Positions 1-12,014 of a stretch of DNA of 64,000 nt are shown one piece after another. This stretch comes from Chinchilla lanigera. Its lineage: Eukaryota > Chordata > Mammalia > Rodentia > Chinchillidae. A program made the translations under genes and the position numbers. Each line of letters starts with the position of its first letter. Position 1 is the first letter of the stretch. The stretch spans positions 6,743,055 through 6,807,054 of the forward strand of contig NW_004955480.1 in the NCBI RefSeq assembly GCF_000276665.1. The letters are read 5' to 3'. The notes beneath the pieces are model-generated. The model did not search any database. It saw only the letters and a program-made list of their open reading frames with translations, and was not told the DNA's origin.

Positions 1-350
1 TTTAGGTGCAGCTCAGCCCCCAAAGCCTCCTGCGTTCAGAGGTGGGGCTTTTGGTTCATCAGGTGTTGCATTCATTGGTGGATTCATCCTCTGGTGAGTT
101 TAGCGGCTGAGTGTGCTGTTAGGAGGTGAGGTCTTGTGATGTGGAAGGATACACCTCCTTTCCCAGCTCTATTCTTCTTGACCACCAAAACGTGAGCATC
201 TGTACCTCTGCAAATGTCCCTCTGCCAACCTGTTTCTGCCTTGGAGCTAGTGGACCACGGACTGAGATCTCAGAGATGGTGAGTCAAAATACACCTGTCC
301 TCCTTTAACTTGGGTGTCAGATTTTGTCCTAGCAATGAGAAAGTTTCTAA
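1..350 (+). mobile_element. LTR fragment, rodent MaLR/ERVL type, cut by the window edge
   Basis: The order of blocks resembles rodent MaLR-like LTRs. An upstream part carries a GTGGGGCTTTTGG-type block near 41-53. The middle has 'tttctgccttggagc' near 230-245 followed by 'ggaccacggactgaga'. The 3' part has 'cttgggtgtcagattttgtcc' wording near 310-330 before an AAGTTTCTAAG-like end. No retroviral genes follow. Part of the 5' side may lie outside the window. The subfamily is inferred from memory of the consensus, not from a search. Confidence 0.55.
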
Positions 351-840
351 GTTTCAATGAGACAGTTTCCCGTTTCTAACAGACCCCAGAGCACATTCTC
401 TTACTATACCCTGACATGGTAAGCAAGTGAGGGACTAGCATGCGTGGGGCAAGCCTGGGTTCTGAGGATGGCTTCTCTCGGATCACAAGAGTTAATCTGG
501 ATACAACTTGCCCGAGTAAGAATCAAGTTATTATTGATCCTACAGATCCCACTGTCCTTTTGTTTCTAAAGTGTCTCTAAATGCAGCATATTGATTTCAG
601 AAAGACAGTCTAAGCCAATTTTTAAAAAACTACGAATCCATAAAGCCATTTTGATTTCTCATGATTGTGTCCTAAAAGCTGGCTCCCATCCAAAAAGACC
701 AAGTGCTAATCAAGTACGGGAAGGGTTGATGCTATTGAAATACTTTATCTATATGGGACTGAGCTCTCTTAAAGCCTCTTCAGCTTAAAGGCTGTCTTAT
801 ATTTATGTATTTTATGGCCCGCAACACGTTTTTCTGTGCA
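351..840. other. Non-coding stretch, nothing recognised
   Basis: This is moderately AT-rich sequence after the LTR fragment. It contains only short open frames, the longest 65 codons at 591-788, with no recognisable protein sequence. I see no repeat signature or splice-flanked exon. Confidence 0.4.
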
Positions 841-844
841 TTTT

Positions 845-965
845 CTCAGTGGAGAACCACATTAAACCGTCAGGTAGGTTTTAGCATCCCTGTTTTATAG
901 AAAAGGAAATTGGGAGGCAAAGGGATCAAAGTGTCCCAGGTCCCACAACTAGAGAGAGAAGAAAC
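845..965 (-). mobile_element. MIR-like SINE fragment
   Basis: Read on the plus strand, 'ccctgttttatagaaaaggaaattgggaggcaaaggga' followed by 'cccaggtcccacaactagag' is a diverged form of the antisense MIR core and tail: a 'bottom out, keep lower-case clean' string of taking-blood-count type (attttacagatgaggaaactgaggc, then aaggtcacacagctag). It is an old shared mammalian SINE with no function implied. Confidence 0.45.
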
Positions 966-3900
966 CACACTAAAAAATGAGTGCATCTGTCTCTCACTTC
1001 CCTGCTGCTGCCAGACTGCTGAGGTGTCCTCAGGAGCCCCCTCCACCACCCTCATGGGCACATCACCGGTGCTCAACACAGCCGTCTTCCTGTAGAACTC
1101 AGTGCATCCCAGACCAAATCTGAAGGTCAGCCTGAATCCCACATCTGAGTTAACGATACAAATTTCCAGTCCACTGTCTAAGCCAGAAGCCCCAAGCTGC
1201 CTTGACATTTTCACCTATTTGCTTTGTGCTCCCCTTTATCTAAAATTTCACTTTTTTGGGTACCAAAATATTTTTCAAACCTCCTTTCGTTAACAATTTT
1301 AATACCATTGTATTGTGTAATAATTTTTATTTTTTGGAGCTTTCTGAGATTTTCTATGTGACTTTTATTTTTAAATCTTTGATGACTATTTAAAATGATC
1401 CTATGCTATGTACATCTTCTTTATATAAGGATTTGATTAAGCTTGTTAGTAATGAAATACAAGTAATAACTTTCATGTAAAAATTCATTTTTCTAAGAAG
1501 TATCTCTTAATCTATCCTACTACTCATTAATGGATTAATCAGTTATCTTTTATACTTTCTAATTTTTTTGGCCTTATATATTTTGAAGCAATGTTGCTAA
1601 GTGCTATTGTGTGTAGGTACTTATTAGATTTTACTTTTTATCAACATACAAATTTCTTGTGTTTCATGTTAGTGTCCTTTTCCATTAAATGTGAATATTG
1701 AGACACTTTTCTTTTGAGAAAAGATGGAAAATAGTAGTTAGTATTTGCCTGATGGGTGTCTCTGTTACATTATTTTTAAATTTTGAGGTTTTATTTTAAC
1801 TTGATTCCTTAAAATGTCATATAGACCATTTTTATTTGTTTGGTGTAGTTAGATTTTCAGTGGGCAGTGTGGGGATTACTGTGTGGTGAAGAGAATCCAT
1901 ATTTATTGTGATGAAAGATACATTTGGACTTATACTATCTCTTGCATTTCATGATTTCTTTGTTTCTGTTTTCTTTCCTGTTTTTTTGGTTGAATTTATA
2001 GTGATTTTTATTATCTTTCCCCCTCTGGTTGTTTGAATTACATACTGCTGTTTATGTTCTAATCATTTCCTTTTATTTATTGAGATATATTTAAATGCAT
2101 TTAAAAATCAATATTTAGGCTTGTTTTTCATGAATTCAATCTGGCACCTTGTTTGATTTTCTAACCTTCTTCCCATAGGGCTGTGGTTTCCATGCACTTT
2201 AATTTTAGGAGTCAGTGGTATTTCTGAAAAATCAATTCTGGACCTACCCAAGATTGTAAAATTTTATTTTATTAAATAAAGACATTACAGAACTTCCAAC
2301 CTTACCTGTCTTATGTCATTGTCAACATTTCCTGGCAGATAGGATATTTTAATGCCAACAAATTAGGGAGGACATGGGCTCATAATCGAGTATTATTTGA
2401 AAAAATCTTATAAGGGTGAATATGTATTTAGCTTTATGGTAAGCATTGCCCTTGTTTTCTCATCTCACTGAGGATCTGTGAAATCCCCCCCTGTGGCCCA
2501 AAATGAAATCCAGTACAAGTGTTTGGCAATTACTGGCTTGCAACCAATTTTTTCAACTTCATTTTTCTTCTTCTTTCTCACCGTTTCTTGACTATTGCAA
2601 GTGATCCTCCCTTTTCCCCTTTCCTTTCTCCTTTTCTATCTTTTCTACCTCTAGCCCTTTAATACTTTTTCCTGTATGTATCTGTAAATAATATTCATCT
2701 CTTCCTGAAGTGACATTCCCCTGCTCTCATCTACAGAGATTACAATTTATGCAAGTGGTAGGTTCTGAAGAATTTACATAATTCAAAATTAACATGATTA
2801 AGATTAATTTCTTCACAGATCTGACAAAGCCTGTCTGATGGTGGGTATTTGTGTTTACCAGCTCAAGTGGTAGTAGTGTAAACACTACCTACAATTCACT
2901 TTGTACAATAGTATCAAAAAATAAACAATTCTTGATGAATTAAACAATGTCTGGGAAATCACATAATTTCAAACTTTGTGCATAAGCTGGGACTTTATTA
3001 ATATTTTTGTACTGTATACTTTCAAATTAATTCAATGTTGCATAATAAGCAATTGCCCTTCATTATCTTACCTCCGTTGATTTCTCGTTAGCACTTGATT
3101 ATATTTGTAATAGTAATTGTGATAGTTGCAGCAGGAGGAGAAAAAATGGAGGGAGTGTAAAATTGCCAGACTCCCTCTTTTTAAGAAGCACATTTTCATT
3201 TGTCAATTGGTTAGGAGGCAGCAGAGTTGGCTTTTTCCCACTCTTGAAGGCAAAGTTCTTGGAACTCAGGGTTGTGCCTTGTTTGTATGTTTAGACTTAG
3301 TTCTGGTTGGTCCTGATGTTCAACATTTCTGCTTGATTAAATGAAATTGCTTCATGTTAAGCCATTACATCTGAAGAGACAAGTCTTCCTTCTGGCTAAA
3401 TAAACCATCTTCCCCCTCTTTGTGCGCAGGGACTATCTGGTAAATGCTACTTACTATACCTCTTCTAGTACCTGCAGGCAGATAATTGTTAGCCTCAAAC
3501 TCTATTTTTCTGTATTAAAAATCCCAACATCAATATTTCCCAGTTGTGATTCTGTGATCCAACAATAGATATCATTTTTTCTTTCTTCGACCTTCTCCAG
3601 TTCCTTCTCATTGTTTTTAGAAGTGGAGGCCAAGAACACAAGCCACGTCTAGAAGAAGGACTTCTCACTGATGCTTTTATATCCTTACCTTTCAGCCCAG
3701 CCCCTTGTCTTAATTCTGGACGAGCTCCTAACTCATCCCCCTGACTCTCCACTGTGGCTCCCATGGGCTTGTATTCCCTTTCTACAAGGGTCAGTGACCC
3801 TCTTCTCTCTGTGGGGTTGATTGTTTACAGCCCAGTATCTTCTACTTAAAGCCTATGAATCTTCATCCTTTGATTTTGTGGTTTGTTGAATTCAGAGACA

Positions 3901-4449
3901 ACATGACAAATTATATATTGGACTTTCAGTAATCTACTCAAATCTTCATAAATAACCTTGATAGCTACTAGCAATGCTTATACATTTGGCACCCTGTTTT
4001 AGAGCATATTACCAATACAGCAGCCACTCGCTATATGTAACATGAAAATTAAATTAATTAAGATGAATGAAGTCTAACATTCAGTTTCTTAGTCACACTA
4101 TGTACCTGTTCAATGCTCAAGCGTCTCATATGGCCAGGGGCTACCATATTTGACAGTACAGATATGGAACATTTCCACCATTAGAGAAAGTTCTTTGGGC
4201 AACACTGGTGTAGGTTTTCTAGCTTGAGGAGGAGTTTTGTAGAAGGAAAATGATCACATTGGTAACCCCAATTCTTAGAGTTGGTGTTACTTTCATTTAG
4301 TGACTTATAATATTTACACTTATGAGAAGTTCTATGTGTATTTTTCCCATTACAAAAAGCTCTACCTTGTAAAGTTCTTAATAAGGAGGTGATGGCTTCT
4401 TCCGACTTGTCATTGAAGGCATAAACAAATGTAATATCATTTGGGTTCA
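966..4449. other. AT-rich non-coding stretch, possibly decayed LINE in part
   Basis: This long stretch has T-rich runs and no open frame above 114 codons. From about 1290 to 3100 the plus strand is strongly T- and A-rich and could be a badly decayed LINE, but I could not match it to a named segment. From 3100 to 4449 I see mixed unique-looking DNA. No exon or RNA gene can be supported. Confidence 0.35.
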
Positions 4450-4780
4450 TCAGCTTTCTGTCACTGCAACAAAACAGGTGAGATAATCATTATATGAAGA
4501 GTGTGTTTATTCTGGCTCACTGTTCTGGAGGTTTCAGTTCATGGTCACCACATCATGGCTGGAGTGTGCAGCAGAGCAAAACTGCTCATTTTATGACCAG
4601 GACACAGAAGAGAAACAGGAAGGGTCTAGCCTCCCACAATCCCCTTCAAGGGCCATGACCTAAGAACCAAAGGACCTCCCAGTGGGCCCCACCTCTTCAA
4701 GGTTCCACCAAGTGGCACATGGGGACCAAGCATTTAACCCATGGACCTCTGAGGACATTCAAGATGCAAACCACAGCATC
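4450..4780 (-). mobile_element. ERVL-MaLR-type solo LTR fragment
   Basis: On the plus strand it opens with 'ctttctgtcactgcaacaa' and 'ttattctggctcactgttct', passes through 'agtgggccccacctcttcaa' and ends with 'ggacattcaagatgcaaac'. This is the reverse complement of a MaLR LTR, which begins with a 'tggtttgga'-like 5' end and ends with 'gtcacagtgac'-like wording. No internal retroviral sequence is attached. Confidence 0.6.
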
Positions 4781-5885
4781 TACCAGGAAACAGATATAAC
4801 AGCACCAAGCTGGTGGAATTCCAGCTAAAATGTAAAAACAAAACAAAAAAAATGTAAAAGCATTATTTTTAGTTTTAGTGTCTTTATCACAGGTAAAAGG
4901 ACATTTTTCCTTGTAAGTCTTGAATTTCCTAAAAGACTTTTCAGATCCTTAGTGGCTTTGCTCTTTCTTAATTCTTTAAACTAGCTGGATGTATGAACAA
5001 AAACCCACAAGTAGGCTCCTAATCTTGTTTGCTGCCATCTCATGCTGGTTTTCTTCTTGCTGTGTCTCATCTTTCCTCTCTCTGATTTGATCTTTTTATA
5101 TCAATGGTCTCCAAAGTGGAGTGCTTTTTGTTCCAGGAGTTATGCAGTGTTAGAAACTTTGATTTTTTCTTTTTCTCATTGCTTAAAAGTTTCTGCTTTC
5201 TCTGTGTATTTCATAATGTACACAATTTATTAACATAGTTCTATACAATTTGCATACAGTGCATATACATATACTGTACTCAAAAATCTTTTTGAATGGC
5301 GGGTACACCAAAAACAACACTGGCAGCCCATTGCCCACTGTTTTGTCTTGGGCCCAGAACCCTTGGTTCTGTTCTGCTTCTGTTCTTCTCATCCTGGCAT
5401 TGGCATTTTTGCTTTTCTTTAAGTGAGGCCAACTCTTTGCTCCACCTATAACTCCATGAACACCAACCCCAGGCAGCTGTTTTTATAACAGCATCCTAAA
5501 CACAAAGCCACCACAGTGCCACTGCATTAGTAGAGGGGTGATTTGGACACGTTCCCTATGACTTGTTGCAAGCCATAGCAGTGTCTTGATCCTGGAATGG
5601 AAAAGTTAGACTTATTCAACCACATTATTTTTATTTTCTTTTTTACTGAGTTATAAGAGAAAGTTAATTCAAAGTTTATTAAAAGCTCTTAAGAACAGCT
5701 TGAATATTATAGAAAAGGTAACCCATGATTTTAATTTTTGTTCAGCCTACCATCATGTCTTCTGTCCAGGTGACTTGCACCCAGAATTTAGAACTTCCTG
5801 TGAAGACAGTGTCTTTTGCCAAGTCTCTGATCTCTTGAACCTCTCACCTCTAACTATTTCTTGAGCCTTGTGAACATTAACCATG
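4781..5885. other. Non-coding stretch, nothing firmly recognised
   Basis: The open frames here (63 and 69 codons, at 5042-5233 and 5183-5392) are short, in conflict with each other and show no known domain. An A-rich stretch near 4830-4860 could be a retroposon tail but no flanking duplication was seen. Confidence 0.35.
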
Positions 5886-5887
5886 AA

Positions 5888-6745
5888 GTGTCAACTTGAA
5901 TGGATTGTAGAACTCCTAGCAGATTAGTAAAGCACAGTTCCTGGTGTGCCTGTTGGGTGTTCCTGGAGATAACTGGCATGGAGAGAGGGGAAGGCTCACT
6001 GAGGCAGGGAGACTCACTCTGTTGTGGGTGGTACCAACCAATAGGCTTGTGGTCTGGGTGAAACTAAGATAGAAAGGAAAAGGAAGGGTCCCCATTTCTG
6101 AAGAACTCCGGTCTTTACCACTGTGTTAAGACAGTGGTCTCTGGCTTCTTTTTTTTTTTAATTTTAGAAATAAAAGGAGGAAAATATTAACAGACCGACA
6201 ACATTTTACAAAATAGCATAGGATCAGTACAGACATTACAGAGTTACAAACAGAGTGGTAGGGAATTAACAATGCTTATTGTATTACATATTGATATCTT
6301 CAATGTAGTTTCTCATGAAAACACATATAGACATACAAAGCTAATCAACCAATGCCTCACTGACAGTTTCTTTCAGCAAGGAAATACAGGACAGTAGAAC
6401 ACCCGTGTTAACTATCCTGCATATACATATATAGAAACTTTCTCCTTCTTTCCCTTCTCTTTAAGACAGTGGTCTCTGGCTTCTTTAGACTTCTAATGCA
6501 GACTCACTCTGGTGGGTCTCCAGTGGGCTTTCAGGCCTGCAGCCTTGGACTGGTGCTGCATCTTTGACCTCTCTCCTTTGGCTTCCATCCTCTCAGCGAG
6601 CACTCCTGGATCCTCTCATTCTCCAGCATGCGGATGGCCATTGTGGATTCTCTCACCTCTGAGCCTGTGAGCTACTAATAAATCCCATTGTAATTATACA
6701 TATATGTTTTATTGATTCTGTTCTTCCAGAGAACCCTAATACAGA
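5888..6745 (+). mobile_element. LTR split by a later retroposon insertion
   Basis: The element opens with 'gtgtcaacttgaatggatt' and ends with 'tctgttcttccagagaacc' then 'ctaatacagacc', the hallmark ends of a widespread mammalian ERVL-like LTR. It is in two pieces, 5888-6150 and 6461-6745, because a LINE-like fragment is inserted at 6151-6460. Removing the insert and one target copy restores a continuous LTR. No internal retroviral gene is present. Confidence 0.6.
6126..6485 (-). mobile_element. LINE-like 3' fragment with 25-base target duplication
   Basis: A 25-base direct repeat (beginning TTAAGACAGTGG) occurs at 6126-6150 and 6461-6485. The insert between them starts with a T run (6151-6159), so its poly(A) tail lies on the minus strand and the element reads right to left. 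Its first 180 bases match a second insert at 37060-37257. The T run, the variable 5' truncation and the target duplication are those of L1-type target-primed retrotransposition. Probably a lineage-specific L1 3' UTR, though a different poly(A) retroposon is possible. Confidence 0.7.
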
Positions 6746-8024
6746 CCAAATTTCATCCCACAGAGGACCGGCTCTCCTGGCTTCATTTTCATTGGTCTTT
6801 TTCTTGTCTGTTTTCTCTCAAAAGGTCTTATCTTCCTGGTCCTGAACTGGATTTCTCTGGGCAAAATGTGGCCCTGCGTCTGGGCCCACAGATACACTCA
6901 CAGGGATGGTCTTCCTTGGGAATACATTGCCAGCATCTTTGTGCCCCTTCACCCACTTGGTCATCATTCCCATCATTCTTGTTTATCCCGGGCCTCCAGC
7001 TGGTGTCCAGCACTGTCTTCAGGCTCTCACTTTCATTTTCATTACTTTTCTCAGCATCATTTAACTTATGAGCCAGGAGAGACCTCAGAGCTCATCTAGT
7101 CCAACCCTTTCATTTTCTAAAAGCACAAACTGGAGGGAAGCGACTTACTCTTATAGGTTCAGTTAATTAAAACTGGGCTGACCTTGGGCTCTTCATCTCC
7201 TGATCTGTCTTCTGGTTGTTTTTTCATTTAACCAACATTCCCAAAATGTTGTTGCTCAAAAAAGTGTCTCCCTGGTCCAGTAAGATCAGGCAATTTAAAC
7301 AGATCCCTATGCTATAAGGTTTCTTGGAGTGTTTAGAATGGAGGTAAGTTCCAAGGGGGGTGGGGATATGGTATATTAAATAATTCCCTAGTCATTTTAA
7401 AAGTTTCCATATTCGCCCAGAATGACTTTATCATTTGTTCAAGGCCAGAGGGCCTTGCATATTTTTATGGGTAATTAAATGTTCCTTAAATATGTGTTTT
7501 TCCTCCATGCACTGAGAATTCTTTTTTTTAACAGACTATCCTACTTGATTTTTTGATCGTTTTCACTCAGTGATATCACAGTGCCACATATTTCAGGAAG
7601 AATACCCTCGCTCCACTTCGAATTTTTAGGGCAATATGAGTTTTTGGCATTTTGTTTCATGTTGAAGTTGGAACTTTACTTACCAATCTTTAGATTTGGT
7701 TGATAAATATCAAGGTTAAATTCCCCAGTTCTAGGAAATCCAAGAGGTGCATGTTCACCATTACTCCAAGTCTATTCTCGGGCACTTGGCTGTTTCCAGA
7801 CATTAGCATTCAGACACTGTTATTAGCACATAGACACCCAATCACCCCGTGTGCATTAGCCAAATTAGATGTGTTGATTAAAGACACAAATTATGTGATC
7901 TGTGTTTGTATATCAAAATAAGATGGCTTTAGCCTGACAGGAAAATTTTGCTTTGCTCTGGGTGAGTGGTATGTGTATGAGGGAAAGCAGAAAGAGAGGA
8001 GAGGAGAGAGGAAAGATGGGGGAG
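6746..8024. other. Non-coding stretch with a weak MIR/L2-like segment
   Basis: Around 7060-7150 the words 'agagacctcagagctcatct' and 'agtccaaccctttcatttt' resemble an old mammalian interspersed repeat. The two overlapping frames at 6712-7071 and 6866-7099 show no recognisable domain. The remainder is unassigned. Confidence 0.35.
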
Positions 8025-8025
8025 G

Positions 8026-8095
<70 letters not shown>

Positions 8096-8100
8096 AGGAG
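8025..8100. repeat. (AG)n microsatellite
   Basis: A pure AG dinucleotide run of 62 bases (31 units) occupies 8031-8092, with imperfect GA-rich sequence on both sides from about 7990 to 8110. The serine/leucine- and arginine/glutamate-rich open frames across it are repeat artefacts, not genes. Confidence 0.97.
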
Positions 8101-8110
8101 ACAGGGGAGG

Positions 8111-9359
8111 GGGAAACAAACAGAGGCAAAAGCCGTGTGCTAAGTTACCAGAAAAATCTCCATTTTGCAACTTAAAAGATGCTGTTTCTGGCCAAAATCT
8201 ATTTCCCCCTGTTTTCTATGGTCTCACAAAGACATTTAAAAATATATTAGTGTAACTATAATGTGAAATCCCTAGTAAGTGTGAAATCAGATGAGACATC
8301 AAATAAATTAAACATTACAGTAGCCAAGTGGGACCAGGCATGCTCCGATGAGCCCTTTAATTCTTCAACTTTGATGTCACTTGTAACAAAAAGTGTGATT
8401 CTAGCTGGCACCATGTCACTCTAAGGAACGATCTCATTTGGTAAGCAGCTGTCTGTGATGGAGCAGATAAAATCACCTTTCAAAATCTAGCTGAACGCAT
8501 GAGTGGACACTGGGCAGGGGAGTAAGTTGTACTGTACAGGGCTTGGTAAGAAAGCAGAATTATTTTTTTGGCTTTTGTAAAATTCATAAAACAGGGTGGA
8601 AAAAGGTGGAAGACGATCTATATTTGGAAAACATGGAAATGACAGTGAAGAATTATCCTGAATGTGTGCACGTGGCCCTTGTAATCCGAGCCCTTCATCC
8701 CGTGGGTTACACCTTCCAGCCTGTCCATCCAAGGCCCTCTCTCACACATACTTAAATATTCACCTGGGCACTGAGAAGCAGATATTACCTTCTAAGAGCT
8801 CACAACCTTCTGTTTATAATTATTTCCTATACAAGAGATTAGCTCAGTCTTCAGAGCTAATCTAGCCTTTTACATTCTCAGATATTTCCCCTGCGGAAGA
8901 AATGCATATACAATAATTAGGGTATCTTTGATCTATGAACTTTATTTCATCAAACCTAGAACACAGTGGGTGATGAGATACATCATTGTTTTATGTACAG
9001 TAAGAAAGGAAGATGCTTCTGCTTAAACTAGGCCATGCTGCTATTTATAAGATGTGTCATAAGATTAAAATATCTTGAAATATGGGTGCGTAACTTCTGG
9101 GACCATGCGAAAGGTTTTTGTCTTCTGCAGTGTTTCTCATGCTGTTTAGGAGTTCGCTGGCCACCCTGACCTCACAGTTGGTGAATAGTATGAGAGGGTT
9201 TAAATTTTTATTTTTGATATTAATTATATTTGGTATTGAAATCTTTTATAATTCAACTTTTCATCTACTTGGGAGTTTTCTTCCCAAGTAGGTTTTAAGA
9301 TACCTTCCAATTTATCCCTTAATAGTGACCCTTGAAAACTACAGCTGTCAATAGGTTTT
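8111..9359. other. Non-coding stretch, nothing recognised
   Basis: Mixed-composition sequence with short open frames only (up to 81 codons). No repeat family, exon or RNA gene could be assigned. Confidence 0.35.
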
Positions 9360-9560
9360 TCTTTTATTTGTTATTGGTGCACTCATGGGACAATTAATAT
9401 ACGTGTTGAACACCTGCTGTCTTCCAGAGGGAGAGAAGCAGGGGAATACGGCCCAGGCTTTTCAGGATCTCCCTTAACCTATGAGAGGCAAACAAGCTGC
9501 TGCAACACAGAATAAGAAGCAATGAGATGCAATGATCCTGGGTGCTTGTCTAATGAGCTT
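9360..9560 (-). mobile_element. LINE-2-like fragment
   Basis: The words 'gaacacctgctgtcttccag' followed by loosely conserved 'atgagaggcaaacaagc' resemble the reverse-complemented 3' end of mammalian LINE-2 ('gagcacctactatgtgcca' then 'acaaacaag'). It is strongly decayed, so the call rests on word order. Confidence 0.3.
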
Positions 9561-9779
9561 GAGTCCCGTTAACACTTCCTGGAGTAGTGAGGTAAGTGAT
9601 TCTGGCTAATGGTCTAAATTGGAGATGTAAATAGGGACCAGACACTGAACATCTTAGTTTCTTAGCTTAAAAATCTGCACAATCATTTAAATTGTTAGTC
9701 AGTCAACAGACATTTAGCCCTTTTCACTGCAGGAGAAAGAGAACCATGATAGAACATGACTGCACAGCACCAGACATTG

Positions 9780-9950
9780 TAAATAGAGCCATTTCAGGTT
9801 TGTAACAATCTTTTGGGTGAATATCGCTGTCCACTCATCTTTCAGATAGAAGAACTTGGGTTCAGAAAGGTTAGTACACTGCCTGAAATCATATAGTGGC
9901 CAAGTGGGATTGAAACACACAACTGTGCAGTTAACACACTTTGAATTGCT
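9780..9950 (-). mobile_element. MIR SINE fragment
   Basis: 'ctttcagatagaagaactt' then 'gttcagaaaggttagtacac', 'atagtggccaagtgggattg' and 'aaacacacaac' follow the antisense MIR order: the 'bottom' AGATGAGGAAACT-like block, the AGGTTAAGTAACTTG-like block, then the AGTGGCAGAGCTGGGATT-like block. Confidence 0.6.
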
Positions 9951-10604
9951 CTACAACTCCTTGCGGCTGGGAACGCTCCTGCCCTCCCGCAGCAGCTGTG
10001 TCCCTGGTAAGAGCACTGGCAGGCAGAAGATGAGGAGGGCTGGGACCCTCTCTGCTTACTGCGGTGGGGAAGCTCAGAAGAGGGAGGCGTCCTGTAGCCG
10101 CCTGAGGAGGGGAGATGCTGCCCAGTAAGGACGGTGGGCGGTGTCACACCAGCCCAGGACTGCCCCAGCGCTGCTTGTGCTGGTGAGGACCTTGCAAACT
10201 TGATCCTGTGTGTTTCTTGCACCATCTGCTTCTTGATTTTGATTTCCATAAAGCCAACGTTCATCCCCATAGCATGATTCAGTCAGTCTGAGTTGGAAAT
10301 TAGCTTCTGAGGCAAGGACCTTGAACTTCGCTTACAGGCAAAGGCGCAAGATTTTCCAGGGTGCTGTTTTTCTTGGGGATGTGTTAGTCCATCCTGTCTT
10401 TTCACTGAGGGAGGTGCTACCAGTCTACACTTTCCATCACTCCTTTTCTTGGATGTTCTACCATAAAAGAGACTTGGAACGGTGCTGAGGTACTTTAAGT
10501 TAGCTGAGATACTCCTAGGTTTTAGACACCCTGTCATCATTAAGTGAGCACATCGATGCATTGAATGCAGTGGTTAGGAGGAATTTGCTTTAGTTCTTGT
10601 TCCA
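9951..10604. other. Non-coding stretch before the assembly gap
   Basis: Slightly GC-richer sequence with a 142-codon antisense open frame (9842-10270) that shows no recognisable domain and overlaps a MIR. No exon can be supported. Confidence 0.35.
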
Positions 10605-11192
10605 NNNNNNNNNNNNNNNNNNNNNNNNNNNNNNNNNNNNNNNNNNNNNNNNNNNNNNNNNNNNNNNNNNNNNNNNNNNNNNNNNNNNNNNNNNNNNNNN
10701 NNNNNNNNNNNNNNNNNNNNNNNNNNNNNNNNNNNNNNNNNNNNNNNNNNNNNNNNNNNNNNNNNNNNNNNNNNNNNNNNNNNNNNNNNNNNNNNNNNNN
10801 NNNNNNNNNNNNNNNNNNNNNNNNNNNNNNNNNNNNNNNNNNNNNNNNNNNNNNNNNNNNNNNNNNNNNNNNNNNNNNNNNNNNNNNNNNNNNNNNNNNN
10901 NNNNNNNNNNNNNNNNNNNNNNNNNNNNNNNNNNNNNNNNNNNNNNNNNNNNNNNNNNNNNNNNNNNNNNNNNNNNNNNNNNNNNNNNNNNNNNNNNNNN
11001 NNNNNNNNNNNNNNNNNNNNNNNNNNNNNNNNNNNNNNNNNNNNNNNNNNNNNNNNNNNNNNNNNNNNNNNNNNNNNNNNNNNNNNNNNNNNNNNNNNNN
11101 NNNNNNNNNNNNNNNNNNNNNNNNNNNNNNNNNNNNNNNNNNNNNNNNNNNNNNNNNNNNNNNNNNNNNNNNNNNNNNNNNNNNNNNNNNNN
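10605..11192. other. Assembly gap (588 N)
   Basis: A continuous run of N. Open frames reported across it are artefacts. The sequence on each side is non-repetitive at the junction, so the gap cause cannot be told. Confidence 1.
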
Positions 11193-11524
11193 TATGGTGA
11201 CCTCATAAAGATGTGTTCTCATCTCCCTTGCTGACTTTATTTTACAGGTGTCTTCACTCTCCCTGAGTCTGCTGGAAGCTTTCACATTGTGTGTTCTCCA
11301 TGTGTCCTAAGTTTCTCTGATATAATCTAAATCTGTAAGTCAGAGTTTGCTTTGAATGACTTGGCCAAACAGGGAGTCCTTTAAAAAATGATCATCCTTC
11401 TTTAGGGATAAAGACATAGCTTGTGTTTTTAATGTGTTTTTACAAAAGAAGTTGCTGACTGGACTTCATAATGGGTTGCTAAGTTGCTGACACAGTGCTC
11501 AGTTTACTGCTGAAGTTGAGAGCT

Positions 11525-11746
11525 GTTTTTTTTGTTTGTTTGTTTTGTTTTTGTTTTTGTTTTTGACATACTGGGAGTTGAATCCAGTATCTTTACACTG
11601 AGCTACATCCTCAGCCCTTTTTTATTTTTACTTTGAGACAATATCTCCCTTAGTGGCCACATTACCCAGCTCAAGCTTGAATTTGAAATCCACCTGCCTC
11701 AGCTTCCCAAGTAGCTGCAGAGATAGGTGTGCATCACCACACCCCA
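11525..11746 (-). mobile_element. B1-ID dimeric SINE
   Basis: Read on the plus strand: a T-rich (TTTG)n tail complement at about 11527-11565, then an ID-like antisense half ('ggagttgaatccagtatc', 'cactgagctacatcctcagc'), then a 7SL-derived B1 half ('cctgcctcagcttcccaagt', 'gtgtgcatcaccacacc'). A weak flanking repeat GAGAGCT lies on both sides (11518-11524 and about 11749-11755). Diverged, so an old copy. Confidence 0.8.
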
Positions 11747-12014
11747 CAGAGAGCTTATTCTTAAAGTTTGGGTGTCTTTGCTGCACTTAGTAAAAGAAGA
11801 TTGGCTGCTTCAATCTTATTCGAGTGAGTGCTTATTAGTTCTTATTAAAAGAATATTTCACCGGGAGGCCACTAAGCTGAGTTGCCTCGAGTGCTTGCGT
11901 TTCTATGTAAGCAAACTGAAATTCAGTGTAAATAGTAAAATGAAGTTTAAACTTAATTAAAAACCACCAATCAATCTCTAGTTGGAGTATGTAACCATTT
12001 AGAAATTACTGACT
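11747..12014. other. Non-coding stretch between two SINEs
   Basis: Contains a 77-codon open frame that begins inside the preceding SINE and is not gene-like. Nothing else recognised. Confidence 0.4.

Noticed and set aside
7913..8255. Serine/leucine-rich and arginine/glutamate-rich open frames
   Set aside because: They are translations of the (AG)n repeat and have no gene-like part.
10565..11285. Long open frames across the N run on both strands
   Set aside because: They consist of undetermined residues and reflect the gap only.
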